64,000 nt of DNA, taken from NCBI RefSeq assembly GCF_019669985.1, contig NZ_AP019782.1, positions 2,536,001 to 2,600,000 of the forward strand, given 5' to 3'. The stretch comes from Methylogaea oryzae (lineage in GTDB: Bacteria > Pseudomonadota > Gammaproteobacteria > Methylococcales > Methylococcaceae). Positions 8,222 through 14,171 of the stretch are shown here, in pieces. The notes under the pieces were generated by a model that made no database searches, had not been told where the DNA came from, and saw only the letters and a program-made list of their open reading frames with translations. The stretch's first letter is position 1. Every line of letters starts with the position of its first letter. The translations under genes and the position numbers were made by a program.

Positions 8222-8494
8222 AGCATTGGCTCTGACTCGACGAGAGAAGAGAAAAACCAACCCGACAATTATGGCCGGCGGTAACGCCATTGCCGCCAAT
8301 ACGACAAGCCCTTTTGGAGAAATTGCTTCCGGAATTCCATCGCGGAACATGGAGACGATTACAAAAACAAACGGGCTCGATATTATCGAGAGCGTACTCG
8401 CAAAGAAGTCATTTTTGAACCTCCAATGCATAAAGGCGGCAACCGCGAAAGCGACAGCAAACATAACAATTGCACCGGTTGGCATCGAGGTCAT
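8216..8494 (-). CDS. Integron cassette 8: small three-helix membrane protein
   Basis: 92 residues from the ATG at 8494, family not recognised. An in-frame GTG at 8503 lies in the attC core, but the ATG has AGG of the core at a good distance upstream. Three hydrophobic helices (around residues 8-25, 34-50 and 63-83) and a basic C-terminal tail (SRRVRANAS) point to a membrane protein with its C-terminus in the cytoplasm. The stop overlaps attC 8. An open frame on the opposite strand covers almost the same interval but has no start context and is judged a shadow. Confidence 0.6.
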   Translation of the reverse strand: MTSMPTGAIVMFAVAFAVAAFMHWRFKNDFFASTLSIISSPFVFVIVSMFRDGIPEAISPKGLVVLAAMALPPAIIVGLVFLFSRRVRANAS

Positions 8495-8501
8495 CGCTGA
8501 C

Positions 8502-8570
8502 ACCTAACGTCTGAATTCACCGGCATTGCGCGGCTTTATGCGCAAGGTCCGGTGGAATGATGGGTTGGGC
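8502..8570 (-). repeat. attC site 7
   Basis: Cores ACCTAAC (8502-8508) and GTTGGGC (8564-8570). Arms pair around TTCACCGG / CCGGTGGAA and TTGCGC / GCGCAA. 69 bp. Confidence 0.82.
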
Positions 8571-8586
8571 CGCATTTGGCGCGCTT

Positions 8587-9786
8587 TCACTTATGGCGCT
8601 CCAATAGATTGAACAGCGTAGAGAATGGATCATCTCGATCAGTGTCGAATTCGTCCTTGTCGTAGTCCTTCGGGGCCGTCGGAGCTTCAGTGAACTCATA
8701 AGCTAGTGCTTTGACGGCAACAACACTTTCACTCTTCGGCACGAGTGCAAAGTCAGTCGTGTTGAAGAAGGCATAGTTACTTCCGGGGCCAAGACTACTC
8801 TGGAACATTACCCCGTCGAACCCTACCTCCCTGACACAATCGGAGAGTAATTGTGTGATGAGGTAGAACTCCCTTTGGTCGGGAGTTACGGGCAGGTTCA
8901 TCAAAGAGTTGAAAGAGAAGATTAGGCGCAGTTCCTCAAGTCGCGTATCGCTCAGAAAATTTCGGATATCTTTGGATGTTAGGTCCGCAATCTTGAGTGA
9001 TCGAGTCGCTTCGAACTCCGCTGTCGATACTAGGTGTCCAGGGTGTGGGCGCACTTCGGCCACCGCCGTCTCACGATTCGAAGCGAGATAGAGCAAAGAT
9101 ACCCGTGCGCGATTTAGTCGGCCCTCGGAGGCGACATGCACTGGTGGGCTACCAATGGCTTCGCCCGTGTAGGCCACGTAGAGATAGTAAGGGTCAAAGT
9201 CGGGGCTAGTGGGCGTCAAGCGTTCGCTGACGCCGATACGCGCGCGATAGAGCCGTGCACCCTTCTCGAAACTTGCGTCAATGTCCGGTCTTGACTGCAA
9301 GAAGAGCTTGGTGAGATCGTGTTGAAGTAAGAAGTAGTTCTCATTGAAGCTACGGTTAATCAGCGTAGTTAGGCTGGGCGATAGCTGTGCCTTTATGCCA
9401 ATGTGTATTCTTCCGTCCCAATAGCCTCCGCCGAGCGAAATATCCTCATCGGCCATCGGATACCAACCATCTTCTATATAGCTAAACGCATTCTCAAATT
9501 CCTCAGCAGAGGCTGTGGCTTGAAGATCCATTACAGCGTTTTGACCGAATAGGACAGTAGAAAGACTATCGCCTCCCAAGTGCCCGTTGTATTGCCACTC
9601 AGAGTAGTGCACACGAATGAGGGCTCGAAAGATACTCTTGAGCTCAGTGTGGTCTGCCGCTAGCGCTATAGTATTTTTCGCCCCACAGATCCGACATTTA
9701 GCAACCAGCGATCCGTGCTTTCGGACTGTCTCGACCAACTCAGGAGCTTTAAAACATTCTGAGCAGAAATATTCTTCAGTAGCCAT
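8587..9786 (-). CDS. Integron cassette 7: RES-domain protein with HEPN/RES N-terminal zinc-ribbon region
   Basis: 399 residues. A CxxC...CxxC pair (C8, C11, C31, C34) suggests a zinc ribbon. The middle part resembles the HEPN-associated N-terminal domain found before RES domains. The RES domain follows, with the three name-giving residues in order: Arg181 in LYRAR, Glu244 in AVAEVRP and Ser330 in FQSSLGPGSNYAFFN. Small RES toxins (MbcT, Xre-RES systems) degrade NAD+; larger HEPN-RES proteins are linked to defence. There is no Xre/MbcA-type antitoxin gene in this cassette or the next. The acidic C-terminal tail (KDYDKDEFDTDRDD) is unusual. Toxicity and NAD+ as substrate are inferred from the family. 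Confidence 0.78.
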   Translation of the reverse strand: MATEEYFCSECFKAPELVETVRKHGSLVAKCRICGAKNTIALAADHTELKSIFRALIRVHYSEWQYNGHLGGDSLSTVLFGQNAVMDLQATASAEEFENAFSYIEDGWYPMADEDISLGGGYWDGRIHIGIKAQLSPSLTTLINRSFNENYFLLQHDLTKLFLQSRPDIDASFEKGARLYRARIGVSERLTPTSPDFDPYYLYVAYTGEAIGSPPVHVASEGRLNRARVSLLYLASNRETAVAEVRPHPGHLVSTAEFEATRSLKIADLTSKDIRNFLSDTRLEELRLIFSFNSLMNLPVTPDQREFYLITQLLSDCVREVGFDGVMFQSSLGPGSNYAFFNTTDFALVPKSESVVAVKALAYEFTEAPTAPKDYDKDEFDTDRDDPFSTLFNLLERHK

Positions 9787-9812
9787 GTGGAGAAGAATGA
9801 GAAGGTTTAGCG

Positions 9813-9901
9813 GCCCAACGTAAAACTAACCGGGCGCGGTCCGGAAAGCTGAAAAATAAAACCGCATTATGACCGCGCTCCGGTTGAGCGCCATGTTAGG
9901 C
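9813..9901 (-). repeat. attC site 6
   Basis: Cores GCCCAAC (9813-9819) and GTTAGGC (9895-9901). The right arm TTGAGCGCCAT is identical to that of sites 1 and 2 except for flanks. 89 bp. Confidence 0.85.
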
Positions 9902-9910
9902 ATTTTCTGA

Positions 9911-9939
9911 AAATCAATCGAATCTGATTCGATTGATTT
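9911..9939. repeat. Perfect 14-bp inverted repeat (29-bp palindrome)
   Basis: AAATCAATCGAATC and its exact complement are separated by one base. It lies between attC 6 and the stop of the DUF4019 gene, that is, in the 3' untranslated end of cassette 6. AT-rich arms and no T-run argue against a classical terminator; it could be an operator or a structure of former mobile DNA. Confidence 0.6.
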
Positions 9940-9976
9940 GAAATCAACGGCTACCAAGAGCAGCATACACGCGGCC

Positions 9977-10663
9977 TTATGGCAATAGCGAAGCAACAGG
10001 AATGCAGAAGGGAGGGTCGCAACGGCCTATGTTGTAACTGTTTATTCGCCAAGTACCATTCTCGGGAATGGTCGACACGACTTCGGCCCAAACGTCTTTC
10101 GAGTCGCTGAATCGGCCCTGGTAGGTATGAAAGACAAAAGGCCCGCGCACCCCGTTGACCTCATCCGGTGTTCCCGCTGACACGAGTAGGCGCTGTCCGA
10201 TGCTCCCCAATGGGTCTCTCACCTGCTTGCTCATGGACATGTAGGCATCCTCGCTGACCCTCTCCTTGTTTCGCTTGGAGTACAGTGTGTAGGCAGCCTT
10301 GTGGTCACGGGCATCAGTAAGATTAAGAAACCGGTCGATGAGGAGCCGCGCGTCTTCCTTGGGAGGTTGGACTTCAATGCCCAGGGTCGCCGGGTTCGCA
10401 AACCAAACTGACGCAAACAGCGCCAGCGCGCCGCCGGCGCGGATACCACCTTGCATGGGCAGAGGGACGTCCAGCCTCAGGAATCCTGGCAGCAGTGCGC
10501 CGATACCGGCGGCGGAAAGTGCCATGGTGAGGCGAAAGGCAAAGAACTGGGTAATCGACGGCATGGGAATCAGGACGACCAGCACTAGAATGGCGCTCAG
10601 GAAGATGATGCCGAATCCAAAGACGGCAATTTTTTCGATGTTACTCATAGACAATGGCATCAT
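9977..10663 (-). CDS. Integron cassette 6, second gene: DUF4019-type membrane protein
   Basis: 228 residues. Two or three hydrophobic helices occupy residues 12-100, followed by a roughly 125-residue soluble part. That part contains DARDHKAAYTLYS, QVRDPLGSIGQRLL, VFHTYQGRFSDSKDVWAEVV and WRINSYNI, which match the DUF4019 pattern (a small domain of unknown function, often extracytoplasmic). The tandem ATGs at 10663/10660 follow GAGGAA; an internal ATG at 10648 is also possible. It starts four bases after the stop of the metalloprotease ORF, so the two genes form an operon inside one cassette. Confidence 0.65.
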   Translation of the reverse strand: MMPLSMSNIEKIAVFGFGIIFLSAILVLVVLIPMPSITQFFAFRLTMALSAAGIGALLPGFLRLDVPLPMQGGIRAGGALALFASVWFANPATLGIEVQPPKEDARLLIDRFLNLTDARDHKAAYTLYSKRNKERVSEDAYMSMSKQVRDPLGSIGQRLLVSAGTPDEVNGVRGPFVFHTYQGRFSDSKDVWAEVVSTIPENGTWRINSYNIGRCDPPFCIPVASLLP

Positions 10664-10667
10664 TTCC

Positions 10668-11192
10668 TCAGCATAGGTTCATGTTGTTGATACGGGTAAC
10701 AGCGCCCGGCCTCCCTCCCGCGTCCTGCGGAGGCAGCACCAACTGGTATATCTGGAATCCGGCCTGGACCGCAGCCATGTCGCCGACCTGCTTCAGATAA
10801 CGCACCGCTGTGCAGTCTGCGTCGAGTTCTTCGTTGTATCCGAGGACGGGCCACATCTGCGGCGGCGAGTTGAGCTTCATCAGCCCGTGCCCCCGTGCGT
10901 GGTGCGCGTACTCATGAGCGCGCAGGAAACGGAACCCTGGGGACCCGATGCCTCCCATCTTCTGAACCCAGACATTGTCGTAGAAGATCACCGGTTGTCC
11001 CATGTAAAACGTGGCAAGCCCGGCGAAGCCCTGACCGGTGCCCGGCATGAGCTATTCGGGGACCTGCCCTACCCCGGGCAATGGTCCCAGGTTCAATTGC
11101 TGCTCGGCGAGCGAATTTAGTGGGAAAAAGCAGATTGACCATGCGAACAAGAGTCCGCAGAGCCTTGCTGATCGGATGACGCGTTTATTCAT
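10668..11192 (-). pseudogene. Integron cassette 6, first gene: secreted HExxH metalloprotease interrupted by an in-frame amber codon
   Basis: Read from the ATG at 11192 (preceded by GGGAGGATTT, a strong ribosome-binding site), the frame gives a signal peptide (residues 1-29; LCGLLFAWSICFFPLNSLAE). It continues to residue 46, meets a TAG at 11054-11052, and then runs on open for 127 more codons to 10668. The second part carries the zinc-protease motif HEYAHHARGHG (HExxH at 93-97) and the downstream helix EELDADCTAVRYL, which could give the third ligand. Without the stop the protein would have 174 residues. A single C-to-T change (CAG to TAG) would explain it. Alternatives are a sequencing error, amber read-through, or separate initiation at 11048 of an unsecreted 126-residue protein. 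Confidence 0.75.
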
Positions 11193-11210
11193 AAATCCTC
11201 CCTATGTGAT

Positions 11211-11279
11211 GCCTAACGTAAAAGTGAGGGGCGCGAGCGGCTACGCCGCGAAGCGTCCCTCTCGACTGACGGGTTAGGG
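11211..11279 (-). repeat. attC site 5
   Basis: Cores GCCTAAC (11211-11217) and GTTAGGG (11273-11279). Long paired arms (GAGGGGCGC / GCGTCCCTC) surround a GCGGC/GCCGC inner stem. 69 bp. Confidence 0.85.
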
Positions 11280-11633
11280 CTATTCGGAAAAGTAGTGGCA
11301 TTTGGAAACAACATGTCCATCAGCCGAGTAACCTACGCCCCAAGCACTAAGAAAATATTCATAACGAACTTCCGTAACGCAACGGCCGTCGTTCTTGCCT
11401 CGATAGTCACCATCACCACCCCACCAAAGGTTTTCCCCGCAGGGACGCACTACGTCTGGTTTCCCTAGCAGGGCAATTACATCTTGCGTCGATGCGCCCA
11501 TTTTTACTTCAGCAAATTCCTTGCCAGCACGACTGTCGAGAAACATGCTGATGGCGACCCAGCCGACTAGCAATATGACTCCAACAAAAGAGGCAAGAGC
11601 AAGCACTTTGAAAAGTCGAAGCAGTGTTTTCAT
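11280..11633 (-). CDS. Integron cassette 5: membrane-anchored small protein (SmpA/OmlA-like)
   Basis: 117 residues from the ATG at 11633. A longer in-frame start at 11684 would run through attC 4 and was rejected. One transmembrane or signal helix (residues 9-30) precedes a domain with VKMGASTQDVIALLGKPD, which resembles the 'G..-V...LG-P' helix-turn of SmpA/OmlA (BamE-like) repeats, and then C-containing WWGGD and CVTEVRYEYF. The start is three bases after the attC core GTTAGGG, which can act as ribosome-binding site. The fold is suggested, the function unknown. Confidence 0.6.
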   Translation of the reverse strand: MKTLLRLFKVLALASFVGVILLVGWVAISMFLDSRAGKEFAEVKMGASTQDVIALLGKPDVVRPCGENLWWGGDGDYRGKNDGRCVTEVRYEYFLSAWGVGYSADGHVVSKCHYFSE

Positions 11634-11635
11634 TG

Positions 11636-11713
11636 CCCTAACGTGAAGCTGAGGGGCGCGCCGAAGGCGCGTCCCGGCCCCCAAAGGGGGCGAACTCGAG
11701 CGTAGGGTTAGCA
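11636..11713 (-). repeat. attC site 4
   Basis: Cores CCCTAAC (11636-11642) and GTTAGCA (11707-11713). Arms GGGGCGCGCC / GGCGCGTCCC pair. 78 bp. The right core is the complement of the left core of site 3 (TGCTAAC), as for the two ends of one cassette. Confidence 0.82.
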
Positions 11714-11716
11714 GGG

Positions 11717-12013
11717 TTACGCATCTTCAAAAAACTTTTCGAGAGATTGCCATAACTCATGAGCATCATTTTCTGGATTTTTTCGTATTGTCTTCTGGTG
11801 ACTTTTTATAGAGTGGATAAGCTGACGTAGTTCAGCGGCATCTGACAAAAGAGCGATTCGTTCCTGAGGTGATTGCGCCGCATCGTATTTGCGTCCTTTT
11901 GCACTTTCATGTTGCTGGAGTATCTCCAGCAACCCATCAAGAAAAACAGGTTTATCTTCACGATCTAAAGTGGCGTATATTTTTTTCAGTTCTTCTGCAT
12001 TCAGCATTTGCAT
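11717..12013 (-). CDS. Integron cassette 4: small helical protein of unknown function
   Basis: 98 residues, family not recognised. The sequence is polar and helix-rich (LNAEELKKIYATLDREDKPVFLDGL, HELWQSLEKFFEDA) without signal peptide or membrane helix, so it is likely cytoplasmic. The N-terminus reads MQMQMLNAEE; I favour the ATG at 12013 because GAGGA lies six bases upstream, while the ATG at 12019 directly abuts that sequence. Confidence 0.6.
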   Translation of the reverse strand: MQMLNAEELKKIYATLDREDKPVFLDGLLEILQQHESAKGRKYDAAQSPQERIALLSDAAELRQLIHSIKSHQKTIRKNPENDAHELWQSLEKFFEDA

Positions 12014-12044
12014 TTGCATTCCTCGGCAAGGAGCCTCTCACACC

Positions 12045-12131
12045 TGCTAACGTAGAGCTAACCGGCGCTGCGCGGCTTTATCGCGCAGCGTCCAGAGAGC
12101 GAAGCGAACGGGGTTGAGCTCCGGGTTAGAC
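12045..12131 (-). repeat. attC site 3
   Basis: Cores TGCTAAC (12045-12051) and GTTAGAC (12125-12131). 87 bp. From CTAACG to the inner stem it is identical to site 2 over roughly 49 bases, showing recent common descent of the two sites. Confidence 0.87.
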
Positions 12132-12207
12132 CTTACTCGCCCGCCTCCGCCGAGTAGCTGATTGGAAATTTCAGGACACGTCAATGCAGGCAAAGTACTT
12201 GACCGTT

Positions 12208-12438
12208 CTATTTCAAGAACGGCGCGTTAACGCTATCAATGAAAGCCCTAATTTGTTTGGCAAGCGTTCCATCAGTTTCGCTCCCCTGAAAAACAACAGA
12301 CCCGGTTTCATACACGTTCAAGACCAACCCATTGGTGAATGTATACATGCTTTGCCCATTGGGCTTGTTATCAAGCGTGTGCTCGAAATTGCCAAGAAAG
12401 GTCTTGAGTAGGTCTAGCTTTAGGCATTTGGATGACAT
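12208..12438 (-). CDS. Integron cassette 3: 76-residue orphan protein
   Basis: 76 residues starting at an ATG with a good AGGAGAAATC upstream. The core NGLVLNVYETGSVVFQGSETD resembles the strand pattern 'xxVYxTGxVxxQG' of TBP-like nucleic-acid-binding folds (as in the N-terminal domain of RNase HIII); this is a weak pattern match, not an assignment. No signal peptide. About 75 non-coding bases separate its stop from attC 3. Confidence 0.6.
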   Translation of the reverse strand: MSSKCLKLDLLKTFLGNFEHTLDNKPNGQSMYTFTNGLVLNVYETGSVVFQGSETDGTLAKQIRAFIDSVNAPFLK

Positions 12439-12469
12439 GATTTCTCCTAGGGGTAAAAAAACTTGTGAG

Positions 12470-12556
12470 GTCTAACGTAGAGCTAACCGGCGCTGCGCGG
12501 CTTTATCGCGCAGCGTCCAGCGACCGAAAGGAGCGAGGTTGAGCGCCATGTTAGGC
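12470..12556 (-). repeat. attC site 2
   Basis: Cores GTCTAAC (12470-12476) and GTTAGGC (12550-12556). 87 bp. The left core is the exact complement of the right core of site 3, marking the ends of cassette 3. The stem TGCGCGGC...GCGCAGCG is shared with site 3. Confidence 0.87.
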
Positions 12557-13066
12557 CTTTGCATTCCCAACGCAGTTGATGATGAGTTCCTTTGCTTGGT
12601 CCTTCTTCGGCATGTTGAAGAAGAGCTCCGATGCATGATACGCGAGCTGGAAATCGTTCGAGCGTAGCGCATGCTGGACTATGGTTGTCAGCACGTCGTC
12701 TTTCGTGGGTTTGTTCCAAATTTCGGACGCGACTGCAATTGCAAACTCGGTACTGTTTGCGGCGAGTGCCTTCTGGACAAGTGCTTTGAGCGCGGTATCT
12801 CGGGCCGGCTTGTTGAACATGCCTTTTGTGGTTTCAAAGGCGATAAGAAACTCGCTTGGAATTCCTTCTGAGGCAAACTCAACCACTGGAACAGGCGTTG
12901 TCTCTTGTGCAGTTTGACTGATCAAAACGGGTGCCTTTGGCACTGCAATATGGATGTCTGAGCTTGGCTTTTGTTTTTTGTGTTGCTCTCGTGCGTAGTG
13001 GAGCGAACCGATACCGGCGACGGCGGCAATGATTCCAGCGATGTAGGAGGCAACTTCGAGGGTCAT
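12551..13066 (-). CDS. Integron cassette 2: single-pass membrane protein with helical repeats
   Basis: 171 residues, family not recognised. An N-terminal helix (residues 4-22) anchors the protein, followed by a basic patch (REQHKKQKP), a Pro/Thr/Val-rich spacer, and three imperfect helical repeats. The repeat pattern is 'NKPxRDxALxxLVQKALxxN', 'NKPTKDDVLTTIVQHALRSN', 'NMPKKDQAKELIINCV', resembling short alpha-solenoid units. The stop overlaps the attC 2 core. No clear ribosome-binding site beyond the attC sequence. Confidence 0.65.
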   Translation of the reverse strand: MTLEVASYIAGIIAAVAGIGSLHYAREQHKKQKPSSDIHIAVPKAPVLISQTAQETTPVPVVEFASEGIPSEFLIAFETTKGMFNKPARDTALKALVQKALAANSTEFAIAVASEIWNKPTKDDVLTTIVQHALRSNDFQLAYHASELFFNMPKKDQAKELIINCVGNAKA

Positions 13067-13068
13067 CG

Positions 13069-13190
13069 GTCTAACGTAGAGCTAAGGGGCGTGCCGCTCA
13101 CGGACGCTAAACGAAACCCCAAAGTTTGATAAATTACAAAACTTTAAAACCGCCCTGAGGCGGCACGTCCCTTTAAGCGCCATGTTAGGC
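13069..13190 (-). repeat. attC site 1 (longest of the array)
   Basis: Cores GTCTAAC (13069-13075) and GTTAGGC (13184-13190). Arms GGGGCGTGCCGC and GCGGCACGTCCC pair perfectly except at the wobble positions. The terminal loop is about 65 bases, which makes this site 122 bp. Confidence 0.87.
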
Positions 13191-13406
13191 ATGATCGCTG
13201 CTCTCCCATAGGCGACCTTCGTGCACAACTGAACAATGGTAACAACCGCTCGATTTGCCGTCGATGTTGTACCACCAGTGCTTGCCGCCAACAGCCTCAC
13301 AGTTTTCGGCTTTCTCTACCACACCAAGATTGATGATAAACCAAGGCAGTTTGGTACGTAGCCAAGTACGCCACCGATATGGGTGACCTGAATCCCAGTA
13401 TTCCAT
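13185..13406 (-). CDS. Integron cassette 1: 73-residue protein with GCYHC motif
   Basis: 73 residues, the first cassette after attI. Trp- and Cys-rich. The C-terminal part KHWWYNIDGKSSGCYHCSVVHEGRLWE carries a CxxC that could bind metal, and similar short proteins ending in a CYHC-type motif occur in other integron cassettes as far as I recall. The in-frame codon three before the ATG is a stop, so the start at 13406 is fixed; no good Shine-Dalgarno sequence. The stop overlaps attC 1. Position next to attI would give the highest expression if the cassette promoter is still active. Confidence 0.62.
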   Translation of the reverse strand: MEYWDSGHPYRWRTWLRTKLPWFIINLGVVEKAENCEAVGGKHWWYNIDGKSSGCYHCSVVHEGRLWESSDHA

Positions 13407-13425
13407 ACTTATTTAAATTGGTCAT

Positions 13426-13553
13426 ACCTAACGTAAAGTAGACACCAATAAACGATCTAATTTTTTATCACACCGGTGTGATAACGACCGTCGAAAGCGC
13501 TTGAAGCCTTGCAAATCTTGACTATCTTCCATTTAGCACACCAGGGACGGTTT
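13426..13553 (-). promoter_or_regulatory. attI-like junction and integrase/cassette promoter region
   Basis: The last core ACCTAAC (13426-13432) borders the first cassette but has no partner core to its right; the next 120 bases do not form an attC. This is the position of the primary attachment site, between the cassettes (leftward) and the integrase remnant (rightward). An alternative is a truncated attC, since CTAACGTAAAGT also occurs in real attC left halves. It contains the 20-bp palindrome listed separately. Confidence 0.5.
13465..13484. repeat. Perfect 20-bp palindrome in the attI/integrase leader
   Basis: TTATCACACCGGTGTGATAA reads the same on both strands. It lies about 70 bases upstream of the integrase-like start codon and about 60 from the first cassette, so it is placed as an operator for a dimeric repressor would be. 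It does not match the LexA box known from other integrons. Confidence 0.55.
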
Positions 13554-13808
13554 ATGACCACGGAACTCTCGCAAGGTAACGCTCCTGCCCCCAAACGCCT
13601 CGACCAAGTCCGCGATCGCTTGCGGACGAAGAGGAATATCGAAGTCAAGTCTTGCCTTTTGCCGCAACACCGACACCTCACATCCACGCTGCAAAAAATT
13701 TACCGCCGATTCGCCCGCGTGTCTGTCAGCCTAGGCTTACAAACCGACAAACCCTTTGCCAACCTATCCGTCCAGGCCGCCAAATCGGGCGCAAACACCT
13801 TGCCGTGA
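13554..13808 (+). pseudogene. intI: Integron integrase remnant (N-terminal fragment)
   Basis: The 84-codon frame starts with 13 variable residues and then KRLDQVRDRLRTK, close to the conserved opening 'KLLDQVRxxIRxKHYS' of integron tyrosine recombinases. After residue 26 the similarity stops: the expected RTE..Y..WI motif is absent, and the rest (CLLPQHRHLTSTLQKIYRRF...) matches no part of the enzyme, including the R..H..R..Y catalytic core. Position and divergent orientation next to attI support the identification. A deletion seems to have fused the start of intI to unrelated sequence just upstream of the cytochrome gene. Confidence 0.55.
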
Positions 13809-13850
13809 AAAACGGCTGCCGCTAAGCTCAGGCAAACTTCAGGACTCACC

Positions 13851-14171
13851 ATGCAGCGCAACGTTTTTTTACTCGCCACGGCTCTGCTGGCCGGCACGGC
13901 TTCGGCACAGGGGGAACGGTCCGCAGCCTTGGACCCGCAAGCCTTGGCCCTGGCCTGCGCCGGTTGCCACGGCACCGGCGGGCGCGGTGCGGGCGCCGCC
14001 CCCAAACTGTCTGGCATGAACCCGGCCCGCTTCACGGCGGCCATGGGCGATTTTCGGTCCGGCAGCCGCCCGGCCACGGTGATGAGCCGCATCGCCCGCG
14101 GCTACGACGATGCCGAGCTTGCCGCCATGGCGGAATTTTTCTCCGCCGCCGGGCAGGAGCCGCGGCCGTGA
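13851..14171 (+). CDS. Class I c-type cytochrome, probable cytochrome subunit of flavocytochrome c
   Basis: 106 residues. A signal peptide (residues 1-19, ending ASAQ) is followed by one haem-binding motif CAGCH (C36, C39, H40) and possible Met ligands in LSGMNPARF or AAMGDFRSG. The size fits a monohaem periplasmic cytochrome of the FccA/c553 type. Its stop overlaps the start of the FccB-like flavoprotein (GTGA), so the two are translationally coupled and very probably form one enzyme. In such enzymes the flavin subunit oxidises sulfide and the cytochrome takes the electrons. Confidence 0.85.
   Translation: MQRNVFLLATALLAGTASAQGERSAALDPQALALACAGCHGTGGRGAGAAPKLSGMNPARFTAAMGDFRSGSRPATVMSRIARGYDDAELAAMAEFFSAAGQEPRP

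Noticed and set aside
8226-8507. Plus-strand frame opposite cassette 8
   Set aside because: The minus-strand frame has clear membrane helices and proper cassette spacing; the plus-strand one does not.
7140-13432. CRISPR array
   Set aside because: The repeated sites are of unequal length, differ in sequence, and are separated by genes; there are no regular spacers or cas genes.
13465-13484. CRP or LexA site
   Set aside because: The half-sites are TCACACC/GGTGTGA, the inverse order of a CRP site, and lack the CTGT-N8-ACAG of LexA.
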